Below, piece after piece: positions 32,469 through 45,598 of a stretch of 64,000 bases of DNA (its first letter is position 1; every line of letters starts with the position of its first letter). The notes beneath the pieces were generated by a model. It was not told the DNA's origin and ran no database searches. It saw only the letters and a list, made by a program, of their open reading frames with translations. Location of the stretch: NCBI GenBank assembly GCA_963853835.1, contig OY970824.1, positions 69,822,372 through 69,886,371 of the forward strand, read 5' to 3'. Made by a program: the position numbers and the translations under genes. The stretch comes from Calendula officinalis. Taxonomy: Eukaryota > Streptophyta > Magnoliopsida > Asterales > Asteraceae.

Positions 32469-34176
32469 CTATTTAGGCCGAATCTCGATTCCCTCCACAA
32501 TAAGACCAGTTTTCCACTTACGATGCTCCTTAAACACCATCTCAACTTCACCTTCATCTCCATCATCACCAAAGTAGAATTCACCCAACTCGATCTCCAT
32601 CCACCCGTCTTTTCTCATAGTATTAGATGGCGGTACTTGAGAAGTTGCCCGTAGTTGCATAATATAAACATTAGATTTCTCGTTTCTTATCCCACCTAAA
32701 CCCACAATTGTTGTTACGGGCCCACCCGTGCTTCCCTAGTAATTTGGAACACAAGATATGCTACATATGTTGTCTTTTGTGATAGCATCACACTACACCT
32801 CGGATATCAAGCCACCATACTTCTCTAAGTATACCCACTTCTGCAAACCTACACCGATCGATAGTAATATATTTGACATTAGATTATATTTATAAAAAAA
32901 AATGTAATATCTAAAAGATAGAAAAAGACCTTGATTCGGGTACATGTTTCCATTCCCAATACCGAGGGTTATCACGCCAGGCAATTTCGAGGTCCCTTGC
33001 TCTTAACATATAGCACTTTTTTCCACTCTCCTTATCTAGCTTGAAGGCCTGTGTATGGAATTATACAAGATGCTATCATATATTTGTTAAATAATTAAAT
33101 CCAAATATTTGTAATAATGGAATTGTGATCAAAGAATACAAAGGGACCTTTACAGACTTTTTTCTATATAAGAAAAATTATATTGGTTCTTACTAAATCT
33201 TCCTACTTCATCCGCCTACTCATAAAATGATTGTCATGTCACTAATTATGTTTCATAATCTCATCTTTGATTTGAAAACTTATATTAATCAAACGAGTAG
33301 AAAAATGAATCAATATCATCTCTCTTTTTTATAAGTAGAAGCCTAATGCTCCCATTTGTACAACCCGACAGCAAATTCTCTCTGTTAAATTTCTATATAG
33401 GCCTTTAGCTCTTTAAGTGCAGGGGGTACATCACGTGCGTTTACCAGTTTCATTAATTTACCAAAACTACTTAAAACCGAAATTCTACGAACTCAGAACA
33501 AATTCACTCGCGATCACCAATCTTAAGGTAATTAAATCAACGAATTGATGTGAAGAACAAGAAGAATCACACAAGGTTTTTTTTCAGTATCAAGTATGGA
33601 TCGCTTGAACCAGATCCAGTAGGACCATGTGGAGATCGTACTGATGCAACAAATTAGGGTAAAAAAACTGCACAAACTTAAAATCATTTACTAATTTCGA
33701 ATATAAGCAAATGATTATGTTCTTGAAATCGTAATAATCGCTTAAAAGACGCAATCTAATAAAGTGAAAATAACTACTTAGCGTCATCTAATTATCCTGT
33801 TTGATATTATACAATCAGGCGTGTAGATCTATGAGGAAATGTATACGTATTCAATCGTGAAATAAGAAATAACGAATAACAAGGATGATCAATTTACCAA
33901 ACGGCCACCATCGAGGAGAACATGCGACTCCGATAAGAGTAGGTAAAGTTGCTTTTTAGAGCCAAAAACCAGAGGAGAAGCCGCTCTCGAAATGAATTCA
34001 CGGTAATCCGGCGGGAGAAACTGCTCCCAAACGGCGTCGGAATCTGCGGCAGTATTGAATGCTTTTGAAATAGCGGCAGCTCGGCAGGCATCACGAGGTG
34101 AAGTAAGTGATAGTATCTCCGATATGCATTCCTCCGGCAGGACCAACATACTGGGAGCTTCGTTCGATCCGCTCAT
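32469..34176 (-). pseudogene. F-box PP2-B-like (phloem protein 2 lectin-type) gene with two frameshifts
   Basis: Exons 33898-34176, 32930-33048 and 32469-32848, GT-AG. Exon 1 encodes an F-box (MLVLPEECISEILSLTSPRD) and the usual DAVWEQFLPPDY. Exon 2 gives DKESGKKCYMLRARDLEIAW and YWEWKHVPESR. Exon 3 gives FAEVGILREVWWLDIRG, QKTTYVAYLVFQIT and ends RKDGWMEIELGEFYFGDDGD ... GLIVEGIEIRPK. Family members are SCF ubiquitin-ligase substrate adaptors with a Nictaba-type carbohydrate-binding domain. In exon 3 the frame must shift near 32792-32800 (after DIRGV) and again near 32716-32730, so no full-length protein can be read. Either a young pseudogene or two sequence errors. Confidence 0.8.
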
Positions 34177-34735
34177 TTTTGTTTGGGGAATTAAGAAAAA
34201 TTGGTTCTAATTTCTGATAAATCGCCTTGAGTTCCTTGTTCACCAACTTGATGACTTTTGTCAGTTTTTCCACCTTTCAATTTTTGGTCAAAAGGCAAAT
34301 TTGTCATTAAAAAATAATTAAACGAAATTTATCATGAAAAATTATATGACTTCCCGAGTTTTATTGTCAATAAGATAAAAATTAATGTAAAAATAACTTC
34401 CTAAATTTTAAATTTTAAGATTACTACTTCATCAATAAATGTATGAACTTTTTATACATATCAACGAAAGCCTTTGTCATTAAAAAACCCATTAATTTAT
34501 AGAGAAAAAAGAAATTCACAAAGGTAATATAATCTTTATTGTTAAAAGACCAATTTATCACGCATTCTGAAATACGGACTGATTTTTACACCGTAATTTT
34601 TAATATCACAATTATTACTTAGTATAATTATATCAATTAGTTGTAAAATTGTATGACCGATGACGTATTGTATGTAATAAAAATTATGATGTAAAATAAA
34701 TTCTCTTCCCATAAATGTCGCCGAACAATAGTAGC
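34177..34735. other. Upstream of the F-box gene, AT-rich
   Basis: No ORF. At about 34565-34700 there is a fold-back-like AT stretch resembling that at 53690-53960 (GTGATTTTTACACC-type phrase). Promoter elements cannot be named with confidence. Confidence 0.3.
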
Positions 34736-34744
34736 AAACTAGTA

Positions 34745-34775
34745 GGTTTCCCCCGCGCGATGTCGCGGGGGAATT
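34745..34775. repeat. GC-rich hairpin in AT-rich DNA
   Basis: CCCCCGCG CGATGT CGCGGGGG forms a perfect 8-bp stem with a 6-base loop, in a surrounding that is about 80% A+T. It may mark the end of a repeat unit running towards the tRNA-like segment at 35380. Confidence 0.5.
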
Positions 34776-35374
34776 TCATATAAAATCTAAAATATTGTTT
34801 GTTGATAATATTATTGATTAAAAAATATCAAGATTTAAATATTAATAGTCAATAGTAAAATGCATATCCTTACGAAGTGCATCCACTACAAATATTTAGA
34901 GGATAATATTCTATAACTGAAGTATAAAAAAAGTCATCAAAGAAAAAAGTTGATAAAGAGATCAAGAAAAATATGTAGAAAAAAAAAGTTACAAAAACAA
35001 AAAAAAAAAAAGTATTAAAAAACAACCTAAATAATTGAAACAAAAAGGCTTAACATATGGGTCGGAAATGATAACGGATTAAAATATTTTAATTATAAAA
35101 CAAAAGCAAGAGCAAGAGAAAGGCGTCAAACTAATTAGAAAAAATCTTGATATTAATAATTTTGGATAGTCATTTCATTAAAAGTTAAATTTAAGAGAAA
35201 AATATGTAACTTTTACAAAGTTTGAAAAAAAATTGCAAAAAGTTTGATGGAAAAAATTCTAGATATTAAATATTAAAGTTAAGGGTAATAATTGTAATTT
35301 TAGAAAAATTGATATTCAGGGTGCAAAATATAATTTAAGCAAAGCTGGAAAAAAAGGAAAAACAAAAATATGCC

Positions 35375-35455
35375 GCGGCTGGAGTCAAACTCGGGACCTC
35401 CTGATCATTAATTCGGAGCCTTAACCACCCCGCTAGAAGTTCAAATGTGCTTTAA
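35375..35455 (-). repeat. tRNA-like segment, probable SINE head or tRNA relic
   Basis: The minus strand reads TAGCGGGGTGGTTAAGGC and, 35 bases on, GAGTTTGACTCC, matching the RNA polymerase III A and B box pattern. The ends do not pair into an acceptor stem, so it is not a functional tRNA gene. Confidence 0.5.
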
Positions 35456-36736
35456 TCCCGTCTTTAAGTACTAAATAAAGAAATATCGCTAGAAGACAAA
35501 AAGTCACTGTTTACCCCATGCTAAATGTTATACAGATAATATGACAAACATTGACACGACTACATTTTCGATAGTGTCAAATAATTAATAGATATTTGGT
35601 TTATTTACACTTCTAAAAATATCAAATGTACACTTTATTTCGTATGGGTTTAAGGAGCAAACGCGATGCAAGGTTTGCTTATTCTACATTACTCAATAAT
35701 TAACTTGTAAAATTTTATTTCATTTTACATGTTTTTTTTTTACATTCACCACACTTTTACATACATACATCACATACACTCATTTTTGTACACATCTTCA
35801 TTCTCACATGGATTTACTTGTGTATATTCAATTCTTGTAGGCATGCATACACATACATACTCACTAGCACTTTTACCGGATGTCTTCTTAGAAGCAATTT
35901 TTCTACCTTCAGGTATAATTATAATTGTTTATATCTTACCTCCTTAATATCCTTTTTTTAACCGAATTGCTGCTTGTTTTATTTTAAGTTATAAAGTTTA
36001 CAATAAACAAAGTAGTTCCGGTCATACTGGTGATCTTGGAATTTCTTTATGATGAGAGCCGGCCAGCCATTAATTAACAAAATCAAATTTTTTTTTTTTT
36101 TTTGAACAGCAGCAAAATTAACAAAATCAAATGGTTCACGAAATACAAGGGTTTTTGTGTAACTATCACGTTTAACTAATACAACCTTAAGCACTATTAT
36201 ATTTACATTCTGGTGTATTCGATGCAAAGTAATACTCTTTTTTAGAATTTACTAGTATGTTGTATTGCTTTCGGTAATATAAGTAGTAGTTATTTATCCA
36301 AATCTTGTAGATTAGTGATATTGAAGTTTGGTGTAAGATGTTGCACATGACCTATAGGTCATGGGCTTTTATCGTAATAAATATGTTTTTCTTATATCAT
36401 ATGATTCTTGTTTGTAGATAATAATTTTGTGATGGAATGAATAGTATAAACAATGTACCCAAAAACAGTATCTAACAACTAACATTGCTTATAATTAACG
36501 TGCCATAACTAACACAACAATTTTATTGCGATATAAAAGATGAACACCCCCAAAAACTACACAATATTTAACGACAAAGCTAAAGACCAAGAAAAACTAC
36601 ACAAATTTTCAACCACCGGACCTAATAATCGTATCATTTGAAGAAAAAAAGAGAGCTAAAGCATAAAAAAGAAGTCATACAACAATTCATCAACACTCCT
36701 TTAGTATACATCCACAAACATTTTATAATCAAGAAA
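35456..36736. other. Intergenic, AT-rich
   Basis: Nothing coding is seen. There is a CATACATACATA-type run at about 35758-35870, a poly-A/T tract at 36089-36103, and a short direct repeat (ATTAACAAAATCAAAT) on both sides of that tract. The right end is the 3' flank of the RIN4-like gene. Confidence 0.3.
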
Positions 36737-38007
36737 TCATTTTCTGCTCCATGGAAAGCAGCCACAAAGCTGAAGCATGAAAAGAACAAACCATTAATAT
36801 GAGGTTTAGTAATCATAAATGTGTAACAAATTAAATGTAGGTACCTTTGACTTTTCATTTCGCTGACCATAAAAATTAGCATTCTCGGTTGAAATCATTG
36901 GTGATTTCCCTCCTCCTGAGTGTTTATCTTCCCGTGCTTTGTTGAATACTTCAGTGTAGCCTTCACCAGATGTAGGATCACTATCGTCCCACTCACCAAA
37001 TTTTGGAATTGCAGGGCCATCATCAAGCTGCAAAATATATATTTTTTTTAATTAGATAAGAATCAAAATCTATGGTATGTTTAAGGAGGGAGCATGTATT
37101 ATTTAAAAAACTTACAGTTTCATCACCACGATTAATTTGTCTCAGCCGTGAATTTACAGGAGTGGAACCACCTTCAGATCCCCTGTTTCCAGCTCTTGTC
37201 TGGTGATTTGGGCGCATTGGTGAGCTGTCAAAGCTCCTGTCAGAACCAACACTCTGCCTTGAGGTCCTTCTGGGGTTTGAAGAAGAATCAGTTGACTTTC
37301 TCAAGTCAACTTCTTCATGTTTTGTTCTTGATGATGAATCTTGATCTTCTGGTTCTGACTTTGTTGATTCACCATTGTTGGAAGAAGGGTCTGGAACTTC
37401 TGGGTTGGTCTTTGCGTTTCTAACTTTCTTTGCTTTTTCAAAGTAAGGAACGTCTTCTTGGCTTTCCCAGCTCCCAAATTTTGGTACTTGTTGCTGGACC
37501 AATATGAATAATCAAATTAATTTAAATCATTCTAAAATTAAGACAATAATATAAATGATAACATGTAATTGATAAATCTTTTCAATGGAACAAGTTGCAT
37601 TTTACAGTTTTTGAAAATTAACATGAAGCATGAAAGCAAAACCTGATTAACCACATCAACAAACCTTGAATCAAAACCTAAAAAATGAGTTAATTTCAAG
37701 TTTTCAACATATATAATGTGAAATTGAAAATAAGGGATAAAGCTTATGACAAGTATCCAGCATTATTATACCACATACTTAAGCAATCGCAAAATGATAA
37801 TACTCAAATCATCATAAACATTGTTACGAACATGTTATATGCAATAAACATCATCAAATTCCCAATTAAAAAAGTTTAATTCCCCAAAAAATAACCCTAA
37901 ACTTATCGAAAACGTAATCCATTTAAGCATGTATCTCATACAATTAATCAACATAGTTGGAGATATGATCATTTAGATAAGATGGAGAAACTTGAGCTTA
38001 CTGCCAT
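36737..38007 (-). CDS. RIN4: RIN4-like immune regulator with two NOI domains
   Basis: Exons 38002-38007 (ATG GCA only), 37116-37493, 36845-37027 and 36737-36769; 199 residues, typical for the family. NOI domain 1 near the N-terminus: VPKFGSWESQEDVPYFEKA. NOI domain 2: IPKFGEWDDSDPTSGEGYTE. Between them lies a Ser/Pro/Arg-rich disordered linker. The end is LCGCFPWSRK, giving the two Cys that are palmitoylated for plasma-membrane anchoring in Arabidopsis RIN4. The VPKFGxW and IPKFGxW segments match the cleavage sites recognised in RIN4 by a bacterial effector protease. RIN4 proteins are guarded negative regulators of basal defence. The two-codon first exon is conserved in such genes and was placed by the ATG-GCA-GTAAGC donor. 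Confidence 0.9.
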
Positions 38008-38618
38008 GATTCCTGTAGCTTGGAGGTATGAGTGATTAAACTCGTGAATTTCTTCATAAATGCTAACCACCAATGCATAGGTGATGAGAGAAAGGGGGAG
38101 AGGATGACCGGTTGACTGGCGCCACCGGTCATGAAACTGTTGTTTTACGTGTTCCGAAACGACGACTAACCGTTGACGAGGCTGGAAGTTGAAAGGGTTG
38201 CCGACGATTCTGTCAAACTGCCGTCACAGTCGGTGATAACCAATTTAACTGGTCTTATTTGTAACATGTATTTTTTACTGACAAAAATTTGTTGCTTACT
38301 ATTTTTTCTTCTTAATGTGATAAATATAAATATACAAATCGGTATTAAAAAAAATAATAAGTAGATTTGAAATGACAATCTATTTATAGGTTATACGATG
38401 AAGTAGGTAGAATATAATTTTTTTTTATATAGTTATACGTATACGTATTTGTTCCCTCCAAACTATAACTGTTCGTGATAAAGTCATAAAACACTTTATA
38501 TTTATGTTGTTAAAAAATTATTATAAAACACGTTAATAAGTAATGCTTCAGTTTTTCAAGTTTCTCTTTGTCGTTACGTTCCAATTTAAGTTAGCTTTTT
38601 CATTCTTGCTAGTTATAA
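38008..38618. other. Upstream of the RIN4-like gene
   Basis: 5' leader and promoter of the minus-strand RIN4-like gene followed by AT-rich sequence. No ORF of interest. Confidence 0.3.
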
Positions 38619-38813
38619 GGGCATGGGAAAGTTACAAAAAGTAACTTATTAACTTATTGACTTTTCAAGAAGTCAATAAGCTAATAAGTTGTTTGGGTAA
38701 ATGCTTCAAAAATGAGATTTCAAGAAGTAAGAGATCCCTTACTTTTCAAAACTCTTTTTCAAAAAGTCAAAAAGCCTATAAGTACTTTTCAAAAAACTCA
38801 TCCAAACATGCCC
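38619..38813. mobile_element. 195-bp MITE, GGGCATG ends
   Basis: Ends AGGGCATG and CATGCCCT; interior of repeated AAGTCAATAAG / AAGTACTTTTCAAAA phrases, a common plant hAT-type MITE composition. I do not see a convincing 8-bp duplication. Confidence 0.5.
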
Positions 38814-39531
38814 TAAGACGATGTATTTTCCAGTGTTTTATAAATTAAGTGGCTGGTTGAACCGAAAAATAAGAAGATAGCCGGTTAGAATAAACCGGTT
38901 AGATCGATAGTTTTAACACGATTGAAACCGACCGAATGAAAAACATTATTTATCAATCAATTGACAGTCAAATATCTTTAATATTTATGGACTTAAATGA
39001 ACGATCTGTTTGACAAAAGAAAGTGTCCTTTTCAGTACCAATTCTTCTAGTCCACAATTTCCATGTTGTATTTAATTTTATAATTTTGCTTTATAAACGA
39101 TATTTGAATGTTTCGTATACGTAAAATCAAATTCTTATACCAAGCACCCAAGGTGAGCATGGTTGGTAATGACCAAAATAAAAATTACAATAAAAATTTT
39201 CAATTAATTATAAATTAAAATCAATTAGTTTCGGACTTTCGGTTAAACTCTATTCAATTACTTGTTATGGGTCTCTAAATGGACCCGGTGTTCAGTTAAA
39301 TAGGTTTTCTAAAATTTGCTTGCAATTCGGGTAACAATGAGCAAACTAGTTGTTTTTTCAGCCCATCAACAAAGCCAAAATATCTTCTCAAACACAAGGA
39401 AAATAAGAGGAAATTACTTAAACAAGACAATAAGATTTAGTCAAGGATTTTAGTATAATCAATCACTATTATACAGAACCTGAAAGTGTAGCATACGACA
39501 AAAAATGATCAAATTATGATGGGCAAAAGCA
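38814..39531. other. Intergenic
   Basis: AT-rich, no ORF; contains a weak CCGGTT-rich patch at about 38870-38935. The right end is the 3' flank of the methyltransferase gene. Confidence 0.3.
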
Positions 39532-42500
39532 TCAACCATCGAGAGGTTTAATCTTCTTTGCAGAATCAATTATGCTTTTGCTCATTTCAGGGTGTTTGAC
39601 CTTCAATAGTTTTGAGAGTTGACCATAACCATCAAGTGAACAAATTCCCGAATTAACAGCAAATATAACTTCATTCACATCCTCTTCAAGCTGAAGTGAG
39701 AAAAGCTTACCAAACACCTGAAATTAAAAAAATAAAAATAAAAAAAAGGTAACCATAAACAAAATCAATGTTAATGGATCCAAATTATGACCCGTGACCC
39801 GACCCAGGATCTTACCACTTTCATTCTGGATATAACCATTTCCTTCATGGCTTGTGACCGGGACACCAAATTAATCACAAAAAGACCTTCCTCAGATAAT
39901 GAACTTTTAACAGCTTCCAGAAAAGATTCCTTGACAAAGTCTGCAGCAGGACATGTCATCCCAGAGCTACACAAAAATAAGCAAAACATAACTTCAAAAC
40001 AAAAATATTTTCTATATAATTGTGGAATTTTTAAATTAATTTATAAATATTAACCTCGAGTCCGGAGAGTCCACATCTACTATAAGTATGTCGAGTTTAT
40101 CTTTTCCAGTAGCAACATTTTCCACAAACTTAATCCCATCAGTGACATGTACCTGATATCATATGTTTAATAAAAATTATTAAATAACCAAAGCTGATTA
40201 TTATTCTCTATTAATAATACACGGAATTATGAAATATATTATTATAATTACCTTTAATCGTTCATCTTCTGTGAAACCGAAATATTCTCTAGCAATATCC
40301 ACAACCACTGGATCTAACTCTGCTGCCTGAAACCAATCGAATCGTGTGGGTGATTTTAATAATCTAAGTTTTGTAATTTGTATCGAGTAATTTTTTTGAA
40401 GTTTTATTAATAATTTAATATTACCTCAACTTGTAGAAATGGAATGCATCTATGGAGAAACATAGGAAGTAGGCCAGCACCAAGACCAATTACAACTGCC
40501 CTACCCTGGTAAATCACATAAATTTCATTTTAGTTATTTATATAAAACATCAGTTCAATTAAGAAAAAGGTAAATACAAAAATTCTTACTGTTGTTTCAG
40601 ATGATGCCATTCTTTCTAGGTATGAAGAAATCAGCATAAATCCAGATATTATCCCAGAATGATATGAACTTGCTAAATAGCCATGATCAACATTCATATC
40701 ATTGCTTGCATCTGTTACATATATTTAAATCAGAGCCAAAAATAAAGTAAATAAAATAAAATAAAATGCCAACCATGAGAATCGTTTTTCTTTTTCTTCG
40801 ATTTAGAAGAACCTGACTTTTTTTGAGATCCTTCATTTGTTAGCAAACCTTCAGATTGTATCAACCCTTCTGATCTTTCAAAAGTCAACCGCCGAAATAC
40901 AAGGTCTTTGGAGAGAGATAGTTGACTAAGTTGACCATCAACCTTTTCATACACCACATCATCAACAATTATTTGACCAGTCAATGGAGATGTGGCCTGT
41001 TAACAAAAGCAAGAATTATAGCCCACGTCACAAGTAATATTATTTGAACCAACATAATGATAATACTTTAAATTGAATAATTTATAAAGGATTCAAAACC
41101 TCGTGAACAATTTTTCGCTGCTTGAGCCCGTCACTTGCTGCCATAAATCTATACAAAATTTCAAAAACAAAAAAAGATTTTACATTAATAATAGGAAAAA
41201 AAAAGTTTAATAAGTAAAAAACATACGGAATTTGAGATCCATCTTTAATTTTAGCAGGTGCTAGTTGTTTGACAAGAGGAGAAAGATCCTTCTGAAATTA
41301 TATATATATTAAAAAAAACATGATTCATTCAGTTAATAGTCATAAATAGATATGTGACATTTGTGCAATAAAAAAATATTACTCATAAAACAAAGACTCA
41401 CCTGTATATCTTCACTGCTGGCACCAGTATGGCTGCCATCTAGGAAAACCTAAAAAATAATTCATATTTGTTAATTTATGTGCTCCATATTTGGTGATTT
41501 TTAACCATTTTATAGACAAAATGTGGGATGTAATTAACTAATAACTACCATTACTAGACGAGCTGATTTTGAACTCTCAACAACCATCCATTGTCCTTCT
41601 TCTGAAGAGAATAGCCATTCATGACCTCGAGTCTGAAATCTATAATATAGTTACACATTTTATAATAGCAAATTGTACAAATTTAGAATTACATTAAATG
41701 TGTGTTTCAGTTTCCAATTTTTTATTGAGATGTACAAATTGTAACTGACTAACCTTGGGTACAAGAAAAACTCCACAGTCATATAAAAAATCATATGAAT
41801 TTTCCTTAGCATCAAGAAGTACAGTTTTGTAGCAAAAACGGGACTGTCCAGGTTCACCCAAAGTGAGTTGCACCCGTTGACCAGGGTTAAGTTCTGATAA
41901 ATCCCCTTTGACTCCTATATTTAGGTCTTCAAGTGAATACACTATATCACTACCACTAGACCAAGTTGTTCTAATTTTGTTCTCGGTTTCAAGTGCTTCA
42001 AATATTCCACTAGCCTGTAATAATGTCAAGATTGTAACAAAATATGCAAATATATAAAGAAAATAGATTTTTGTACCTGATCACCACTACCAAGTGTATC
42101 ATGATCAAAAGATGTTAATATTGTTTGTAGTGTTGTGGGACTTGTTTTCTCAGCAACCACCATAAAAGTTCTTAAACTTGACCTTTTGGATGGTTTTTGA
42201 GGTAAAACATGAATATTAATCTTCCATCCGTATCGGAACTTGGGAAAAAGCATGCCTGAAAAGAGATATATTGGATTAGCAAAGTCACAAATTTATAAAA
42301 ACATCTCAATTATCTCTAGGGATAAGGATCTATGTGAAAAAAGAGACCTAAAACATGAGATTCTCCAAGGGTTAGACAAATGAATTTTCCACCTTCTTTC
42401 AGAACTCTTTTTACCTGGAAATACACAACCCAAAAGTTCATATTTAAGGGCACACGGAAAAGGAAAAAAGATATTATTATTTAGAAAACTATACTAAAAG

Positions 42501-43115
42501 ATGATTCCAAGAGACCTCTGATACATATTGATTCCCTAGTGTAGGCCCAAGCTCAGGTTCCATTAAAGCATCTAATCCTCCCTTGTCAAGAACAGCATCA
42601 AACGACTTATCTGCAATCTGGAAATCAACAGCAATCAAAAAGAAGATGGAATAAGTTATGAACACAGTGATAATTTCTAAGTACATGAATCAATTTTGGC
42701 AATTGATAAGACGATAAACGTAAAAGTATACCTGCATACTAGTCATATCCATTACTCTCCATCGCATACAAGGACGAGAACGTACATTCCTCTTCAACAT
42801 ATCCCCAATCACGACTTTAGAAAAATCAATATTAGTAATACACTGAAATCCGGCATCATATAGCTGTTCGGAAAGCCGTGAATTGCCGCAACCAGGTACA
42901 AGAACTTGAACCGCCGGAGTTTCTCCGTTGACTTCCGTCGGTGTGGATAGTTGTGTAAGAAGGAGGTCACGGAGCTGAGGCCACTCGGCGTACCACTCGA
43001 ACGGATCATCAGTGCCTCTAATACTGAAGAATTTGTCCCAATTTTCTTTGCTGGTGAAGTCCTCGAGTGTGCTGAGAAGCTCTGCTTTTATTTGCCCTTT
43101 CTTCTGCTTCCCCAT
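39532..43115 (-). CDS. METTL13: METTL13-type dual-domain methyltransferase (eEF1A methyltransferase-like)
   Basis: Sixteen exons with GT-AG borders: 42732-43115, 42516-42617, 42348-42414, 42077-42255, 41754-42014, 41549-41632, 41402-41449, 41227-41291, 41100-41148, 40774-40996, 40590-40711, 40425-40505, 40252-40326, 40055-40152, 39816-39966, 39532-39717; 2,175 nt, 724 residues, all in frame. The N-terminal class I SAM domain shows VLVPGCGNSRLSEQLYDAG and DAVLDKGGLDALM. The middle has LVPKTRGHEWLFSSEEGQWM. The C-terminal spermidine-synthase-like SAM domain shows AVVIGLGAGLLPMFLH and ILIVDVDSPDSSSGM. In animals METTL13 methylates the N-terminus and Lys55 of translation factor eEF1A; the plant role is inferred from the same domain order. 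A Lys/Ser-rich linker lies between the halves. Probably cytosolic. Confidence 0.93.
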
Positions 43116-44290
43116 TATTGTTGATCGCTGTCACTGTCTGTGTGTGAGAGAGAGAGAGAACACTTGTATTGTATCAATGTAGGTATGTCAAAAAGCTTCA
43201 AAGGGTTTTAGACGATTTGCTTCACCTTTATTATTTGGGCCGGGTAGCTTTTATTTTATCCGGATCCACATATCATTCGGCCCAATATACTAACCCGAGG
43301 GCCCAATATATTCCTTAGAAGATAACCTTTAGACGTATAACTTGTTATATCGAGTGGTAACAAAAGTTGATGTTAATTAGTTTGTTACATCAAAATGCTA
43401 AAAGTGAAAGTTAGAGTTAAAGTTTTAAAAGAAAACATTATAATTAATCATTCAAAACAACAATTTGTGAATAGTTGGTACATTTTTATATAGTAACATC
43501 ACATTTGTATTTAAGTTCAAACCAAATCTCATAACAGAAACCGTAAGTCGAGAATTTGGTGGTTACTTTGCTATTAAGTATTCCCCTAATCGAATGAGAA
43601 ATGGTGTTCTGACTTCTGATACATCATTTGGCATGTTTGTACAAACTTCCATACCAGCTTTCTTTTGTTTGTATGCATTTGCACTCTGCATTTTTGCACA
43701 ATGTGATTATTGTAAGAAAAATTGTATAGCGTCCTACTAAATATTCGTATTTCATCTTACTACCCATAAAAACGTATCACATCCTTAATGGATGAGAGGG
43801 TTTTTCTGTTTAGATTTTTTAGGAAAGGTGAGTGTCAAGTTGTACAATATTTATGACTCATTTCCTAGCTACCACCAAAATATATACCTAGTACGATTTG
43901 AACCTAAGACTTCCGTGTAAAAATATCAGGATACATTAAGCATCTCTCTCTTTTTTTTTTTTTTTGGTATGATGGGGTTATCATATAAAATAAAATTTGA
44001 ATACTTACTTTTTTTTCTCTAACATACGCACTATATCAATAATTAATGTATAAATAAGTGACTTCTATATAAGTACGTATATAACAAAAGCGATATATTG
44101 ATTTAACAATTTTACTCTTATATTCTAAAAGCGACCAAAACTAATGTTTAAGAATTGAGATGTTGATTTAGCATCGTAAAAACAACTTTTTTTGTGTAAG
44201 AAATTAAGAACTGTATTTTGTTTTGAAAGTAGTTTGGTTCCCGAGGGTAATCCCAGACATGCTATGATAATGTGCAGTTTAGAATGTTAG
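43116..44290. other. Intergenic with tRNA-like SINE relic
   Basis: Upstream of the methyltransferase gene, with a (GA) run at 43147-43160. At about 43885-43970 the minus strand has AGGTTCAAATCGTA and a T-rich tract, a possible SINE relic. Otherwise AT-rich with no ORF. Confidence 0.3.
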
Positions 44291-44299
44291 AATGAAATA

Positions 44300-44620
44300 A
44301 GACCTCTGCCTACGGTACGTCGTAGTGCACGTCGTGGGCCAAAAAGTGTCCGTCGAGGGAAGACGCCAATGGCACAGGCGCGTCGTGGGGGCCGTCGGTG
44401 GGGGGACGTCGTGGGCACGACGGGTTGAGGGGGTGGCGTCGGCGCATGTGTGAGGGGAGGGGGGAGGGATTGGATAATATTTAATATTTTTTTAAGTGCA
44501 GATTGGTTAGTGATGGGTTTAGTGATGTGTTGTTGTTGGCACGATCTCGTCAGTAACCCGTCAGTAAGGATGTGTTTAGTGATGGGTTTAGTGACGCGTC
44601 ACGGTTAGGAGTGGCCTAAG
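44300..44620. repeat. GC-rich island with repeated CGTCGTGGG and TTTAGTGATGGG phrases
   Basis: CGTCGTGGGC/GGACGTCGTGGG recur five or more times at 44325-44450; then GTTTAGTGATGGGTTTAGTGA-type phrases at 44515-44600. The composition differs sharply from both flanks. There is no ORF. Probably an internal part of an unrecognised transposable element. Confidence 0.5.
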
Positions 44621-45598
44621 TAGTTGTTGGGAGTCCACTATTGAAATAAAGTAATATTCGTAATCATATTCCCCACACTAACTATTTATAAAAAAAGCAA
44701 AATATTTGTACGGCTCGACCCTGTTTTGACGTGTTCTTAACCCATTCAACCCTCTTATTTTGCCAACTATAAACATGGGTATCAATTATAATACTAATTT
44801 CTAATTGTATTTCATCTTGAATTCTAGATCAAGTATGTGCGGATGTTGATTATGCTTCACATGTGGAGTATAGATGGGGTGCTGATGGTATAAAGAAAAC
44901 CATTTGGAAGTTGATGCATACTTAAAAGTGATTGAAGAAGATGTGAAATCGAGTAACTCATATTGTTTATCTTTCGTAATAAAAAATGTCAACAAGGTAA
45001 GAATTAGTATTTTATAACCCGATTGATCTATGATTAAATGATGATGATGTTAATATTGTTTTTTATTTGAATTTGTATTTGCAGGCCAAGAAAGTTGATG
45101 ATTTGAGACAAAAATTTAGAATGAGAGGTTTACGGTGTCATCTCATGTATTGTAGAATAACAAAAAAAAATTGCGTGATAGAATGATTTATTTACACGAT
45201 CTCACTGACAAGATTCGAACACGAGATTCCAAAGACACGAATTCTTAATAGTATGTTATTTTGGAATGGAACATTACAAATACACTGAATTATTTACTTA
45301 ATTTGTATGTGAATACTTAAGAGAATAAGAGTAGATTAAAAAACAAGCGTTTTTAAAACTTGATACCCAAAATAGAAATTAAAATTCTTATGTGCTCAAA
45401 ATGAAAAACATTTTAACACTTTGGTGTTCACTTTGTTAATTATTACATGCTTTACCCTAATATGCTGCAACCACTAGATCCACTACAACCTTTCTCTTCC
45501 GGCTGGCATCGCACAAGATTATACAATCAGTAACGCCACAACTCTCTTCCTTGTAGCTCTTAAATCGGAATCTAAACCCTAATTTATCGGAGTAAGAA
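44621..45598. other. Intergenic and MetRS promoter
   Basis: AT-rich. No supported gene. The last 150 bp before 45599 are the likely 5' leader of the methionyl-tRNA synthetase. Confidence 0.3.

Noticed and set aside
35375..35455. Possible tRNA gene
   Set aside because: A and B boxes are present but no acceptor stem or plausible anticodon arm forms; treated as a SINE-like relic.
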